This document shows positions 35,663 to 52,000 of a DNA stretch of 64,000 nt, piece after piece (the first letter of the stretch is position 1; every line of letters begins with the position of its first letter). Origin of the DNA: Adineta vaga. Taxonomy: Eukaryota > Rotifera. The notes below the pieces were generated by a model. It saw only the letters and a list, made by a program, of their open reading frames with translations, was not told the DNA's origin and searched no databases. Where the stretch lies: the NCBI GenBank assembly GCA_021613535.1, contig CP075493.1, positions 3,410,001 to 3,474,000 of the forward strand, read 5' to 3'. The translations under genes were made by a program, and so were the position numbers.

Positions 35663-36557
35663 TATAGTTTGTTTTCTCTCAATCATTTTTATCGGTGTAA
35701 TGGATCTACTATATGATCTTAGAACTTCTTTCTCGATGCTTCTTATATGATTCGGTAGTCTTTGGTAAATCTTATTTAACGTATGTATAAGTGTATTGAA
35801 TTCATTTTCTCGTACTGTCTTTCTTTTGGCAATCATTCTTTTCTTTTTATGTTAGTCTTTAAATCAATGTAGAATTACAATATTTTGTGTTTTTTTTCTT
35901 CTTTTTCGATATTCGAACCCTTTCACTTAGATATTTTCATTTTCCGTTACAGCAATCATATTAAAAGCCATGCTTTTCTTTTTTTTTTCTATTCGTTTAC
36001 AAATGCAAAATAAATATGTTGATGTATTTCACTAGAAAATCGGTTCTATCTCCTGGATTATCAAGGAATAGTCATATTATCACGCAAAATATAAATAGCA
36101 TCATTAACATTTGTGACAAAATAATCATAGATGTTGTACTATAATTAGACGTGATTATTCACAATCTTTTATTTTATTTTTGGTCCGTAAAGATTCGGAA
36201 TAATGAATCTGTCTAAAGTTTTTGGTAACTCAAATAATTTTATCTTGAACAAATATTAGAGTTCATCTGTTATCGAGTAGAAAAATATCTAAAAATAACT
36301 TTTCCTATGAAATAACAACAGGAAAATGTGTTATTCTCCGAAGTACTTCTATCAAAATAAATGTTGAGTTCTTTCTCAATAACCTGACGTGAGAACCAAA
36401 AAAAAAAGGATGGAAATCATGTCTAATTCTCCCAAGTACTATACTTTTCTTATTTGAAAGAAAGCAAAAAAGAAGACAAATAACTTGTGAAACTTTTCTT
36501 TTCTACTCCTTGTATATTGAAAATAAAATAACAGGAAAACGCTTTTCTTTTTTTTTA
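35663..36557. other. Convergent 3' intergenic region
   Basis: Lies between the 3' ends of the cotransporter and the MAP kinase. T-rich and A-rich runs are consistent with two 3' untranslated regions. The frame at 35618-35836 is not supported. Confidence 0.4.
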
Positions 36558-37866
<1,309 letters not shown>

Positions 37867-39692
37867 CAAAAATAAGCAAAAGAAAAACAATAAAATGACA
37901 TGAACAAGTTACTAAATATTATCCTTGCATGTTTTATTCCATTTAATTAGTGTCATTTTACGAGGAAAACAAAGATTGTAGAAATAAGAGAACTTTTCTT
38001 TCTAGCATACGGCTTTCTATGTCTTACCTGATGAAATGAGTATTGTGAACGGATGATTTTCTTTTTCTCCTTCCAGTAATTATCCTTCTAGATGTTTAAT
38101 AACATTCATACTAAGTAGCACGTAATGGAATGTCAATGTTACTACATGAAGAAACTCCGTATGTTTCAGGAAACGACGCGCGTTCGAGAGAGCAAAAGAA
38201 AAAAAAGAGAAAAAAAGACGAGAGAACAGAGATGTGATATAGAAATGACAATGATTCGTTCGCACTCAGGTTTTTCTCGTCTTCAGTTCTTTGTTCGTAG
38301 TTCTATTTCTTCTCATCATCGATATTGCGTGAGAAATGTAAGCCTAATTGATGTGTCATTGTCGATATTACTTTGTCAAAATAGACAATCAAACAATGAT
38401 GTGTTAAAAGAAGCTTTGTGTCGATCTGTATTTCATAAGCATCAAGTACATTTCAGTTTTAAGGACGACATATGAATGATCAAATAATGTTCTTATATAC
38501 GGAATAAATATTAGTTGATAGAAGAATGTTAATTAAGGAGAAGAAAAATACAACAACGATGATTTTACGTATGGAATATATTAGTTTGTATTTACCAGTC
38601 ATTTTTTTCTTTCGAACAGACTGTTGTCGTTTGTTTTATAATCAGATTTTTATGATTGATTGTATTCGATTGTAAATGTTTGCAATGAATTTTTAGCGAA
38701 GAAAAAAGAATATATGAATACGTGACAATGTTATTTTGCTATTATTTCAAATCATCAAATGATTGATGTCTTTGATGTTTTGTATTTGAAATGACGATAA
38801 AATATGGCGATTTTGTGTATTGCCTGAATGTTTTGTTTGTTCCACAGAATCAAACATGAAAGTTTACAGAATACAATTAATATGTTGGTTGACATTTGTT
38901 ATAATTGGAAGGAATTGTAATTATAGAATATTCTTCGTTCCAATTGACCTCATTTATTTTTCCGCTGATTCGATTGACCAATCTAAGCTATCACATGATT
39001 AGCTGAATACATTAGTCTATTTCGATAGAAACAACATTATGATAAGAAAATAAGATTGCTTATGAGATATTGATAGAGATCCTTACTACTCATTCAGCAT
39101 TTACTTAATTTCAGTAAGAATACCGTCTGCTATTCCTATGAAATATTTATCGAGGTACGATCTCATTTCATGTTATATCAAGAAAATAATTTACATTCTT
39201 TCAATGAACAAACCTTGTAAGACTTATAATCAATTAGATTCCATCTACTTGATTGAACGATAAACTCATCCTTTCAGCAAACTATTACAAGATGAAAGGA
39301 TCTTCTTGTTTACTGATATATATATATATATATGAAATGAAAATATTATTAGATGGTGGGAGTTGTTTTCTAAAGATTCATTGCATCTTAGAACTGTCAA
39401 TTCATGAATTTTGAGATTTCTACACACGATCTATCAATGCAAGAGTGACAGAATAGGAGTATTTTATCACTCATACTACACATAGAGAATTTTCATTCTT
39501 TAAATTATATTTGTAATTACAAGTTTTCTAAATGAAGTCTACATATACTTTATCCATTTATTATCCTTCGTCAAATTTCAAATTAATCTCACTAGAATGA
39601 AATAAAGATTATCATTGTATGAGTGATCAATTGTTTTTTATTTCATAAGACAATGTGTATATATACAGAAGAAAGAAAAACCAATGAATTTC
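37867..39692. other. Intergenic region, no gene recognised
   Basis: About 1.8 kb upstream of the MAP kinase and downstream of ZMAT2. The open frame at 38125-38475 (+) has an odd Lys/Arg-rich composition and no exon context. An (AT)n repeat lies at about 39317-39333. Confidence 0.4.
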
Positions 39693-40655
39693 TTATTTTT
39701 TTGCTCCTCCAAAACCACTAAATCCCATGATTGCAGCCATATCATCATTTCCAGCATCGTCATTACCTTGTAATGATTGATATTCATCTAGTTTTCGTTT
39801 TTTCGTTTCTTTTTTCTTATCGCGTCGTTGTGCTTTCATTTTTTCTTCCTGAAAACAAAAAGAATTCAACATAAAAAGTTGAATACACTAAGAAATCTTT
39901 CATAATATACTTCTTCTTTTGCTTCTTTAATACGTTCTTCGAAATTGTACTCTTTTTCTACTTGAGTTTGTTTTGCTTTATTCATTTCAATTCGTTTTCG
40001 AACTTGATCAACATTTGAACGTTCAACACGCATTGACATACCCATATTTCGTTGATCTAAATCAATCATTTTGCTTCATAAATCAATTGAAAGATGTTTT
40101 CAACTTACGCTTTTTTCCATTGATATGATCCAAAAAATTTATCGAATCTTTAACAATACAATCACATACATTACAATAATATCTAGAAAGAACATTTTTA
40201 TTAAATTATAGAGAAGAATAAGTTATGCTTTTGTTTACCCTCCGGCATCTGATGGTGCTGTTGCTTTAGTTACAATAACAGATTTTCCTAGACGAGAATC
40301 TAAATCAACCTGAAATTGATGCAAAAATAGGATTTAATGTTCTTTTTTGCTTGTGTACTATACAAACTTTGAATTCTCGTGCTTGAAGAAGTGTCCGAGC
40401 AATTTTTTTCTCATCACGTTTTCTTTGAGCTTCTTCTTCATCATCGTCATCATCATCATCACTATCGTCTTCTGTATTTGGTTTCTTTTTTACAGAACGA
40501 ATATTTTCTATACGATCACTCGCTTTCTTCTCAAATTCGCGTACATCCCATCGACGACGATGATCATCGCAACGCTAAATTCGATAAAAACAAGGATAAA
40601 AAGAGTTCATTATACATGACAAGTATTGATTACTTACTACACCCGGTACAGACAT
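39693..40655 (-). CDS. ZMAT2: ZMAT2 / Snu23-like U4/U6.U5 tri-snRNP zinc-finger protein
   Basis: Six exons: 40655-40638, 40574-40368, 40309-40239, 40182-40109, 40056-39911 and 39848-39693 (stop TAA); 223 aa. Conserved strings are [32 protein letters not shown], the C2H2 matrin-type finger [20 protein letters not shown] continuing [18 protein letters not shown], and the C-terminus [17 protein letters not shown]. The yeast counterpart Snu23 joins the precatalytic spliceosome. An Asp/Glu-rich insert ([15 protein letters not shown]) near residue 40 makes this protein slightly longer than human ZMAT2 (about 199 aa). The first coding exon has six codons. Confidence 0.95.
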
Positions 40656-41570
40656 GACGAAACAATATAAACTTTGTGAATGTGAAATGCAAAGCAAAGC
40701 AAAGCAATCCAATGCTATTTTGCTACGTTTCCATTGGTTGTAATTGTATATCCATTGATATTCAACTGACGATTATTTCTAAATTAAAACTGAATTAAAT
40801 TTTTTTTTTATTCTGAATGATTATTTATAGTAAATAAGTTGATGGATTTGATGTTATATTATAGAACTGCACCACAGCGCCATCTTTTCTCTGATTGACA
40901 CTCAAATATTTAAATAAATAGAACTTCTTTTTTCTTACTCTTTTACGTTTTCTCTTTTACAAATTAATTTCTATGAAAATTCTGAAACACAGCATGAAAA
41001 ATAAATACAAGAATACTCGTGTCTGATATTTTCTCATTGATCAATCAATCATCATCATTTCTGTAAAGAATCTTCTGAGTAATGATTCATGTATTCACTG
41101 CCGTAGCCGTAATAGAAAAAAACAAACCTGACATTTTTCTTGTTTTCTTCCTAGCAGACGAGTAAATGCACATTTCTAATCATGAAGGTGTACTAGCGTA
41201 AAATGCAGACGCTGATCTTAATCTTCCTAATTTTAACGTATCGTATTAGAATATTTTTCAAGCATGAGAATAAATGAATGACACACTTCAATCGTTTTTC
41301 TTGATCTTTGGATAATAAGAGGAAGGAAGAGGGATATTTATTTTTCTTTATCGATGTTAAATGTCAATAGAAAAGAGGAGAATAGAAAGAAACTTATCTA
41401 TCTCAATTAATTGAATTCTCTTGCATAATCGATTGACTCGAGTCAACAAAACTTATCTTTTTTATTTGCATAAAGATTTCGAGCTTTGTCTCTCTCTCTC
41501 TCTCTTTCTCACTTCACATAGAGTTTATCTTGATTTCTTCCTTTTCTTCAATAGTTCATTTTAGTTAAAG
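40656..41570. other. Divergent promoter region between ZMAT2 and UAP1
   Basis: No gene recognised. It contains a CT-rich run (TCTCTCTCTC near 41490) shortly before the UAP1 start and should hold both promoters. Confidence 0.45.
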
Positions 41571-43717
<2,147 letters not shown>

Positions 43718-43948
43718 TTTCTCCAGCAAATAAAAATTTGTTTTTGTCTTCGATGATAATCGCATTTTAAACAAATATCTTATATTTATAGAGCGTAACA
43801 AATCTGAATTGCTCATGCAATTATTAGTGTGTTTTAATCTTCTTTGTTTTTGTTTCTGGGGTTCTACTTGTTTTACATGTGATATATTTATTTACAAATA
43901 TGTTATGGTTTCTTTTTTTGTGAAGGGAAATCGTTGATGAGAATAATA

Positions 43949-45516
43949 TTATGCAAGAAATAAATATTTAATACATAAATAGAAAAGCATATGTGATGAA
44001 GCATATATTGTTGATGAAATAGAAGAAATATTCAAATAAATTGTTGTATCGAAACTCAATGTTGAATCGATTTCAGTTCTAAAGTAAAGAGAAAAGAAAG
44101 TTTGCAGAAATTGAACAAGATTTGTTTTCTTACGTAGAATAAAGTTCGAGTTCTTGGGACACTGATACCGTACTGGTTGCACTAAAAGACAAATTGAATT
44201 TGATTGAAAACTTTATAATCGAACAATGAGTAAATCTAACCTAGTAGTCAACGTAAGAATCGATGCATTTAGTGCTAAATTTTCTTCACCATACACTTCT
44301 TTCAAAATTTCATATCGTTCGCATAGACCGCAGAGGTCAGGACATTCTAATGGAACATTAACAGCAACACATGAAACTGATGAATGGTAAGGACAAGACG
44401 GTAATATCGAACAATTTACTAAAATATGATAACATTGAATGATTACTAATAAAGTGAGGAAATTGTTTACATTTTTCACAATAAGTTCCAGTTGCATAGG
44501 AAGAACATTGACATTCACATGTTTGTAAATCAAGAGTACCATTATAGAGACAAACTTTACCTTGACAATCTATATGCAAATTTTGAATTTTTCAAAGAAA
44601 GCACATGTTTTAACTTGGTATTACCATGTAATGGATAATTTGGAATACCTTGTCGAAATGCTGCATGATAATTGCTATTTATTATTCTATTTGAAAGAAT
44701 TTTTGATTATATATTCATTTGAATATGTGATCTCGATCTTATTTACCCTGTGATATAGTTACAAACATAAAAAGACCATGAAATATTGTACGATCCAAAC
44801 GGAGGACAAATTGTTGCAGCACATCCAATCAAGACCGATGAATGCCAAATCATCTGTATGAAAATATTCTATAAAATTTCATGCTATGACTCGACAAGTT
44901 ATCTTACTTGACTATAATGACTGAAAATATTCGTAGCAGGATAACTATGATAATAGTGTTCTTTTTCTTCAATCCATCCTTCCAATACTTCTGTCCAATT
45001 TTCATAACCAATCGCTAAATTTTGTCCAGACGATAACGGAATTCCTACAATGTTGTAATACAAACAAGTGCTCCATCAATGTTCTGTAACATACTTGGTA
45101 CACTACGTTGATTCGGTTTATCATGTTCAAACATACATGTTCGAGCAAGACCAAGAGCAATTTCTTCTAATTCATCATTCCAATACTATAAGATTCATTC
45201 AAATTCAAATAGTACTAAAGGATACGGAAGAACGGCAAACAATACCATTTTCTCAAGATTAGTACCATGTGTATGTTGTCGTTCGCAGTTATGCATGTAA
45301 AGAATATATTCACGTTCGAATGGAGTAACACGTTGTTCAATGACATTTGGAAATGACGAAGAACAAAATGAATGATTCGGATCAATTGAACGGTATTCCA
45401 ATGGACATGAATCTACATTAACTATACTAATTGTATTCTAAATAGTATATCTCTTTCTTACCCGAACAATTAACTATATAAATAATGAAGAAAAAATAGA
45501 AGAATTCTCTGAACAT
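43949..45516 (-). CDS. CAP (SCP/Ag5) domain protein with EGF-like and ShK-like modules, copy 2
   Basis: Ten exons: 45516-45462, 45412-45246, 45185-45095, 45044-44908, 44853-44747, 44686-44625, 44569-44471, 44418-44241, 44181-44134 and 44078-43949 (stop TAA); 357 aa. Exon 1 encodes a signal peptide (MFREFFYFFFIIYIVNCS). The CAP domain has YMHNCERQHTHGTN, YWNDELEEIALGLA, SGQNLAIGYENW, SHYSQMIWHS, GCAATICPPFG and FYVCNYITG. An EGF-like module (CQGKVCLYNGTLDLQTCECQC) and a ShK-type knot (CPYHSSVSC ... ECPDLCGLCERY) follow, then a Ser/Thr-rich stalk and a hydrophobic C-terminus suited to GPI attachment. Domain order and most intron positions match copy 1. Differences: there is no intron inside FYVCNY, and introns split the EGF/ShK region and the tail. 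The product is likely extracellular; the target is unknown. Confidence 0.87.
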
Positions 45517-46033
45517 CTTCTTGCAAACGTCAAATAAATATTCTATATGAATAAGTCGGTTGATCAAAGGCACGTCTAATGTATTTATATTGAGATAGAT
45601 AGATGTTTCTCCTATGTTATACGTTATCTTTCATAATGGTACAATATCAAATCTATAACCATTATCATTACTTGACAAATGGGACTTATGTGAAATATGA
45701 ATAGACAAATTACATTGATTATTTAACTTATACATGGCTGATAGAAAAAATTTCCTTGTTCGATAGACTTATAGATAGTGAAGATCTATGCAAAAGATTT
45801 ATATTTATCAGTTCCTTCTTTTTCTTTTTAAATAACAAAAACAAAATGCAACAACATTGCCAAGAGCAAAAGAAGAAAACAAACCGACTAAAAGAACTGA
45901 TCAAAACAAGAAAAAGAATCAATATAGTTAAATAAAAAAAGAGAAAGAAAGAATCAATGCCAAATCATATGAGAATCGATTAGAAATAAACTTCTGACTA
46001 GGAAGACGAAAAATGTAAATAGATGATGTTTGT
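45517..46033. other. Intergenic spacer
   Basis: Holds the promoter side of the CAP copy 2 gene and the 3' untranslated region of the spectraplakin. The minus-strand frames here are low complexity. No other feature seen. Confidence 0.4.
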
Positions 46034-49000
46034 TCAGGAATTTTTCGTCGATGTTGGTTTTTTACGTCGTACGATTGGTAATGGAAGTTTACTAGGTCGT
46101 CGTGATTGTACAGAATTAGTTGATACAAAGGAATTTTCTGAGAGGATACTATCACGGCTTGATGTTCGACTTAAAGTTGATGCCGCCGGAGTATACATAG
46201 AAGTAGCAATTGGAATTTGAGATTGTTTTGTTTCAAAATCACCTTCATTTAAAAGAAATATTCAATTTGATTTTTGAGAATGGAATGACTTACTAGATAT
46301 ATGTGGTGAAGTGGATAGATCATCTGTTGATATGGATAAATCACTATTCAATGAGAAATTTGGTGGTGGAATTAATGACATGGATGATGATGAAGGTCGT
46401 CGAGGCTTGTCTTTTGCAGGCTAGAAAATATGTTGTTAGAAGAATAGTTTAATTCATCGAAATAATCGACTAACTCGAATTGGTGTGATGGTCGGTGATG
46501 ATTTCGATGTTGAACCAGTCGACGATTGCGGTTGTAAAAGATAGTTTGATTGGCGAACAGTAGCAAACCTTGGTTTGAATAATGTCATTGTTTGAGCAGT
46601 ACCTTCACGTAGTATGTAATTTTCTGGATATAATTCAAAGTTAGTACGACCTTTAGCTAGGAAAAAGATCAATGAAATTGATAAATAGTTTCAAGCATTT
46701 TCTGGATAAGGATATAGTTTAGTTTACATACACAATCAGAACAACACATATTAATGTACAACAATACATAGAAGTACCTGTAGCGATAGCGGTTAAAAAT
46801 TGATTGTAGATATACAGTCCTGAACACAATAAATCGATTACTAATTTTATCGTTTTTTCATAACATTCAATGAACTAAACGCCTTTCGGACAGGATTTTC
46901 GTGAAAATTAGTAAGTGTGAAAAAGATGTATTAGTATTCTATTAATGACAGATGATCAAAAGTCAATGAATATTTGAATTCGAGAAAACTTTCACACATA
47001 GAATGTCCTTCGATCGGCTCATCTCAAATCACGAAGTACCTGCAAACGCCCAGGAAGCAAGCTGAATATGTAGAAATGATGAATTATTAGTCATTTGATC
47101 GACTAAATTTATCCTCTGCGAATCTGTAATCATCGACATGTGATATTTCATAGGTCCTCTCAATCTGTGAACTAGAATAATAAAGTATCAGGAATATAAC
47201 ATGAATTTTGGTAACATCTATATCCTAAGTATTTCTATTTCCTTTACCTCGACAAGGATCATGTCTAACAAGAAATTCGTCTAATGCAGTCCATCCACCA
47301 CCAACTCGTACCATAACCGTCGATCGAAGTATACGAACAAGACGAAGACTTTGTGATCCACCAAACTAAAACAAACATATATATATATACCTATTTGATT
47401 TATACATCGAACTATCAATTATTTACTCGATATCGTCCTTCAGCTACTTGTTGTACATGATATTTATTTGAACATTGACAAAGCGATGTTTGTCGATGAA
47501 CTTCACTTTTAATTCGATCAATATCAGCGATTATTGGTCGCACAATCTATAAAATCATCACTAAAGATACGCATTCAAATCATTTTCGAATACCTTTTTC
47601 GTTTCTTGAAAAACTTTTTCTAATTCTGCCGTTCGTTCACTTGTTCGTGTTAGAAGTCTTTGCCAACGTGTTTGAACTGTTGTAAATGAATTCATTATTT
47701 GATTTATATCAGATTTCGATGATATCATCTTTAAATGTGTAGCTAATTTATCTAAATTAAGAAATTGTTGTTTCGATATATCTAATTGTTTTTGAAAGGT
47801 TTTTTGTTCATCCATTTGATTCAATAATAATTGATAGAAACCAAAACGACGTGGAATAGGTTTTCGTGTATTTAGAAATCGTTCATTTTCACTTAATAAT
47901 TCCAGAAATTTTTGTAATAATCGTTGAAAATGTTCAATGGAATGTTTTAATTGACGTAATGCATCATGTTTACCTACTAAACGTTGTTTAATTTCGATAA
48001 AGCGTTCTAAAAAAAGTATACATACACACAAAAATGAGAAAGAAACAAAAACAAGATTAGCTTACTTTTTAATTCCGTATTTTCATTTGAAAATTTATTC
48101 TGAATTTGTTCTTCGAGATATTCTAAACATTGTATAAGTATCGAGAAATTTGTTTGTATTGTACTTTCATAAATTTGCTTATCAATCACATTCAATTCCT
48201 GAGAGATTTTTTCGAATAGTTGATGATTGAATTTCATTTGTTCTAATCGATTTTGAAGAAAAATATATTTGTCATTTGTTTGAGTAAGTAATTCTTCCCA
48301 ACGTTCATTTATGATGAAAACAGATTGTTGATCTTCAAAATCACTTTGTTTCAATTGTTCAATATCATACGAAATCAATTGAATATCATTCAAAAGTATA
48401 CGAAATTTTGCAAGTGAAATTTCGATTTGTTTCATATCATCGAGATTTGTATCAGTTGTATTCGTCAACTTAAAATAGAGAATTTCGAAGTACATGCATC
48501 TAAAGATTGAGTTATATCAGTTATTACATCGTCGGTACGATGTTGACGAAGTGCTACATCATAAATGAGCATTTTTCTGAAAAAAAAAGAAAACAATGAA
48601 ATAATAGAGATTGATCAAAACTGAATTTGTTATTAGTTACTGTTCTTGAATTTGATCATTCAATTGATTCCATTTCGAATCGATTTCTATCAGATGATGT
48701 TCATTGGAAGTATCATTTTGTTGATGAATATCAGTATAATCTTGTTTTAAATGAATAATATCAAGATATTTTTCATCTAAATCTTCTTTTATTGTTCGAA
48801 TATGTTCCAAATGATGTTTATCTTCAGTTTTAGTACATAAATTTGATGTTTGATCAATCCATGTGAATACATTGGTTAATTTCGATTGAAATTCCACAGA
48901 TTTAATCATTGCTTGAGTTAATTCATTTTGATATCTAGTTAATTCTTTTTCCAAACGATTCCATTCTTGTTCTAATTGATGAATGTAACTTTGAATTTCT

Positions 49001-52000
49001 TGAATTTCTTGTTCATTATCTGGAATCATGATTAAGAATTGTAAACTATGTTGCTGAATAAATATCTGATATTTCGATTGTTGATTCGAAAATTTCGTTA
49101 ATAATTCATTGAATCTTTCTTGTTCATGTTGAATATGTTCGGATGATGTTGAACATGGATGAATTTGTGTTAATTGAGCAGAGATTTGATTGAGAAAAAT
49201 GGAAAGTTCATTGTATTCAAACCAGAATTGATTTGCACATGTTTGAGTTAGAAGAAGATTTTCTTGTCGTAAATCATTTGATTGTTTCATAATTGACCAA
49301 TGATTATTGAGGATATGAAGTTTTTCATTGATATCTATATCAATTGAAAACAAAGATTTCGAATTTATTTTTATATCTAGAAAACTAATCTAACCTTTGA
49401 TTGTATTTGTATCTTCTTGATGAAGATTCATTCGATTTAATCGTTCGATATTTGAAAACAATTGTTCGAATATAATTTGACGTTTTTCTAATTCATTTTG
49501 TACAACCGCATTATCAATCAATTGTTCAGTTAATTTATCTGGTTGTGATGATATCACATCACTTGTTGATGATACTAATAATTCGGATAGTTCATTCATT
49601 GCATTATCTAATTCATCGATCTGATGATGAAGTTCATCAATCGATTGAATTGTTGTTGATGATGAAATCTACAAAGAAAATTTCAATAGAAATGTTTACT
49701 ATTCGATATAATTCGTACTTCATTTAGTTTTACTGGTGTAGATGATGGTGTGTTATTTAAACGTGCTGTAATTTTTAACATAAGATTATCATAATGATGA
49801 TTGATGGTTTCTACCAATTGTTCAACAGAATTTTCATTGGAAGAATTCGTTTCTGAACTTTGCAATAAAAGTTCAGCTTTTTGATTTAATATTTCGATTT
49901 GTTCATAGAATTTTTCCGTTTCTTTCTGAAAATGATTCAATTCATTGTATGATAATCTATCCAAATAAAACTCTTTTTCATTGAGTAAATTTAACAAATG
50001 TTTAGCTGATTGAAAAAATTCTCGTAAATCTTCTTGATGTAATTGAAGATAATCAATTCCATCCAAAATAAATTCTATACATTCACACCAAGATTTTTCT
50101 AAATCAAATGAATAGATTTGAAAAAAAAAGAAAAAAAAACAAACAAACAAATCGTTTTACCAATAGTTTCAATTTCATTTCGAATCGAATCCACGGCAAT
50201 GTATGATTGACCGGTTTTGATTAAAGTAAAACCAATTGTTTTATAATCATCAATTGTAAATGACATCGATTTAAGTCGATCGAATGTTTTCTAATCAGTT
50301 TATATTCACAAGAGAAATGTTTGATATGAAGAAAAACTTACTTGATAGTTTTGTAACATATCTTCAATTTGTTGATTGTCTAATGGAAGTCTTGTATTCT
50401 CATTGAGATTTACTAAAGATTTCGCTTTTGTAATAGAATCTTGTGCAATTTGTTTGGATAAATAATATTGATCAATATGTTGTTGAAGATTTTCTAATTG
50501 TTGAATATATTGAACAATTCGTTGTTTAATTCGATGATAATCTTCATTGATTTTATCAGTTTGATTTTGAATAATCGATGTCATTTTTGTAAGATTTCTT
50601 TCTTCAGTTGATTGAAATTGATTATAAACTTTCAAAAGATTAGCTGATGAATAAAATGCAATGAATTGTTCATTGAAAGTTTTCAATTGTTCAACAGGTA
50701 GTTGTGTATGTTCAATTAATAATTGTTGACATATGGAAATAGTTAATTGTTGATTTAATACTTGATCTGTTGTAATTAACCATTGTTGAATATGATTCAT
50801 AGTTAATTCATATTGATCGAAAATGACTTGTCGATGATGAAGAATTGTTTTTAAATCATTTTGTAATTGTTTATAATGTTTTTCATGTTCATTAACTTGT
50901 GTAATAAGTTCAAGAATTTCATTTTCATCTTGTATATTTTCATTTTGTAATAATTCATTAACTAATTTCGTGTATAATTTCTGATCAATAGTTGATTCTT
51001 GTTCGTTAGTTAATAAATATTGAATACTTGTAAAATCGAATTCATCATTTTGTTCGATTTGTTCCGTTAATAAACGAAGATTTTTTGCATAATTATCAAT
51101 TAAAAATGCATGTTCAAGATGAAATTCATTTAAACATGTTGATAAACGATTAATTTGTTCATTATATTGATTGGCTCGTTGTTCTAATAATTGAAAATGT
51201 TGTTCGATAAATTTGATAGACTTTCTATCATTATCATCAAATAGTTCTTCATGATTAATAGTTGTATTTAGATTTGAATCGAATGAAAATCGACGTGTTC
51301 GTAGTTGTGCATGAAATTGTCGAAAATGAATGATTTGTTCATCAAGTTTCGAACGTTTTAATGATAATGGTTGAGAGAGAAAATTATTTTCTAAAGAATT
51401 GATTAACCATGTTTTGAATTCAGCGAGATTTTCTTGAATTGTTTGACGTTCTTGAAGAAAACGTTGGATTAAATCGAAATGATGCATTAAACGTTTTTGA
51501 CCATTATTGTATCGTTCAGTATGAGAATCAAGCAATGTTGAAAGCTGAGAAAAGAGAAAAAGAAATGTATGCTTTTTTTATATATGTTTATGCTGTCTGC
51601 GTGTGTGTTGAAAAGCGAGCGCAAAATAACATATTATGATCATCTTGAGGGTTTTCTTTTCTTCTTCTTCTTTTTTTCGAAGAGGAAAAAGAAAGAATTC
51701 TATTTTTCTATAGAAGGTTTTTCTTGTTCTGTAGTTTGCCTTCTCAAGAATGGAATATATAAAGAAAACAAGAAAAAGAAAAACATCGAATTCAGATTTA
51801 CTAGTTATTTAGTAAAATTCAATCAGTACTTACGTGTTCTTGAATTTGAGTTGATGTGATTGATGGTGAATTGGGTTCATGAATTGCAAGTAGATGAAGT
51901 TTATCTAATTGTTGTTGAACATTGAGTAAAAGTATTTGTAAAGTATTATCATCATTCTAATAAAAGAAATAAGGAATGAAATGATGAGATTTATTGATAA

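Noticed and set aside
38125-38475. 116-codon plus-strand open frame
   Set aside because: Lys/Arg/Ser-biased low-complexity translation with no family signal and no neighbouring exons; likely chance.
48447-48530. Very short (25-nt) intron or frameshift in the spectrin region
   Set aside because: Using the donor at 48527 and the acceptor at 48469 gives a normal-sized intron with both sides in phase 0.
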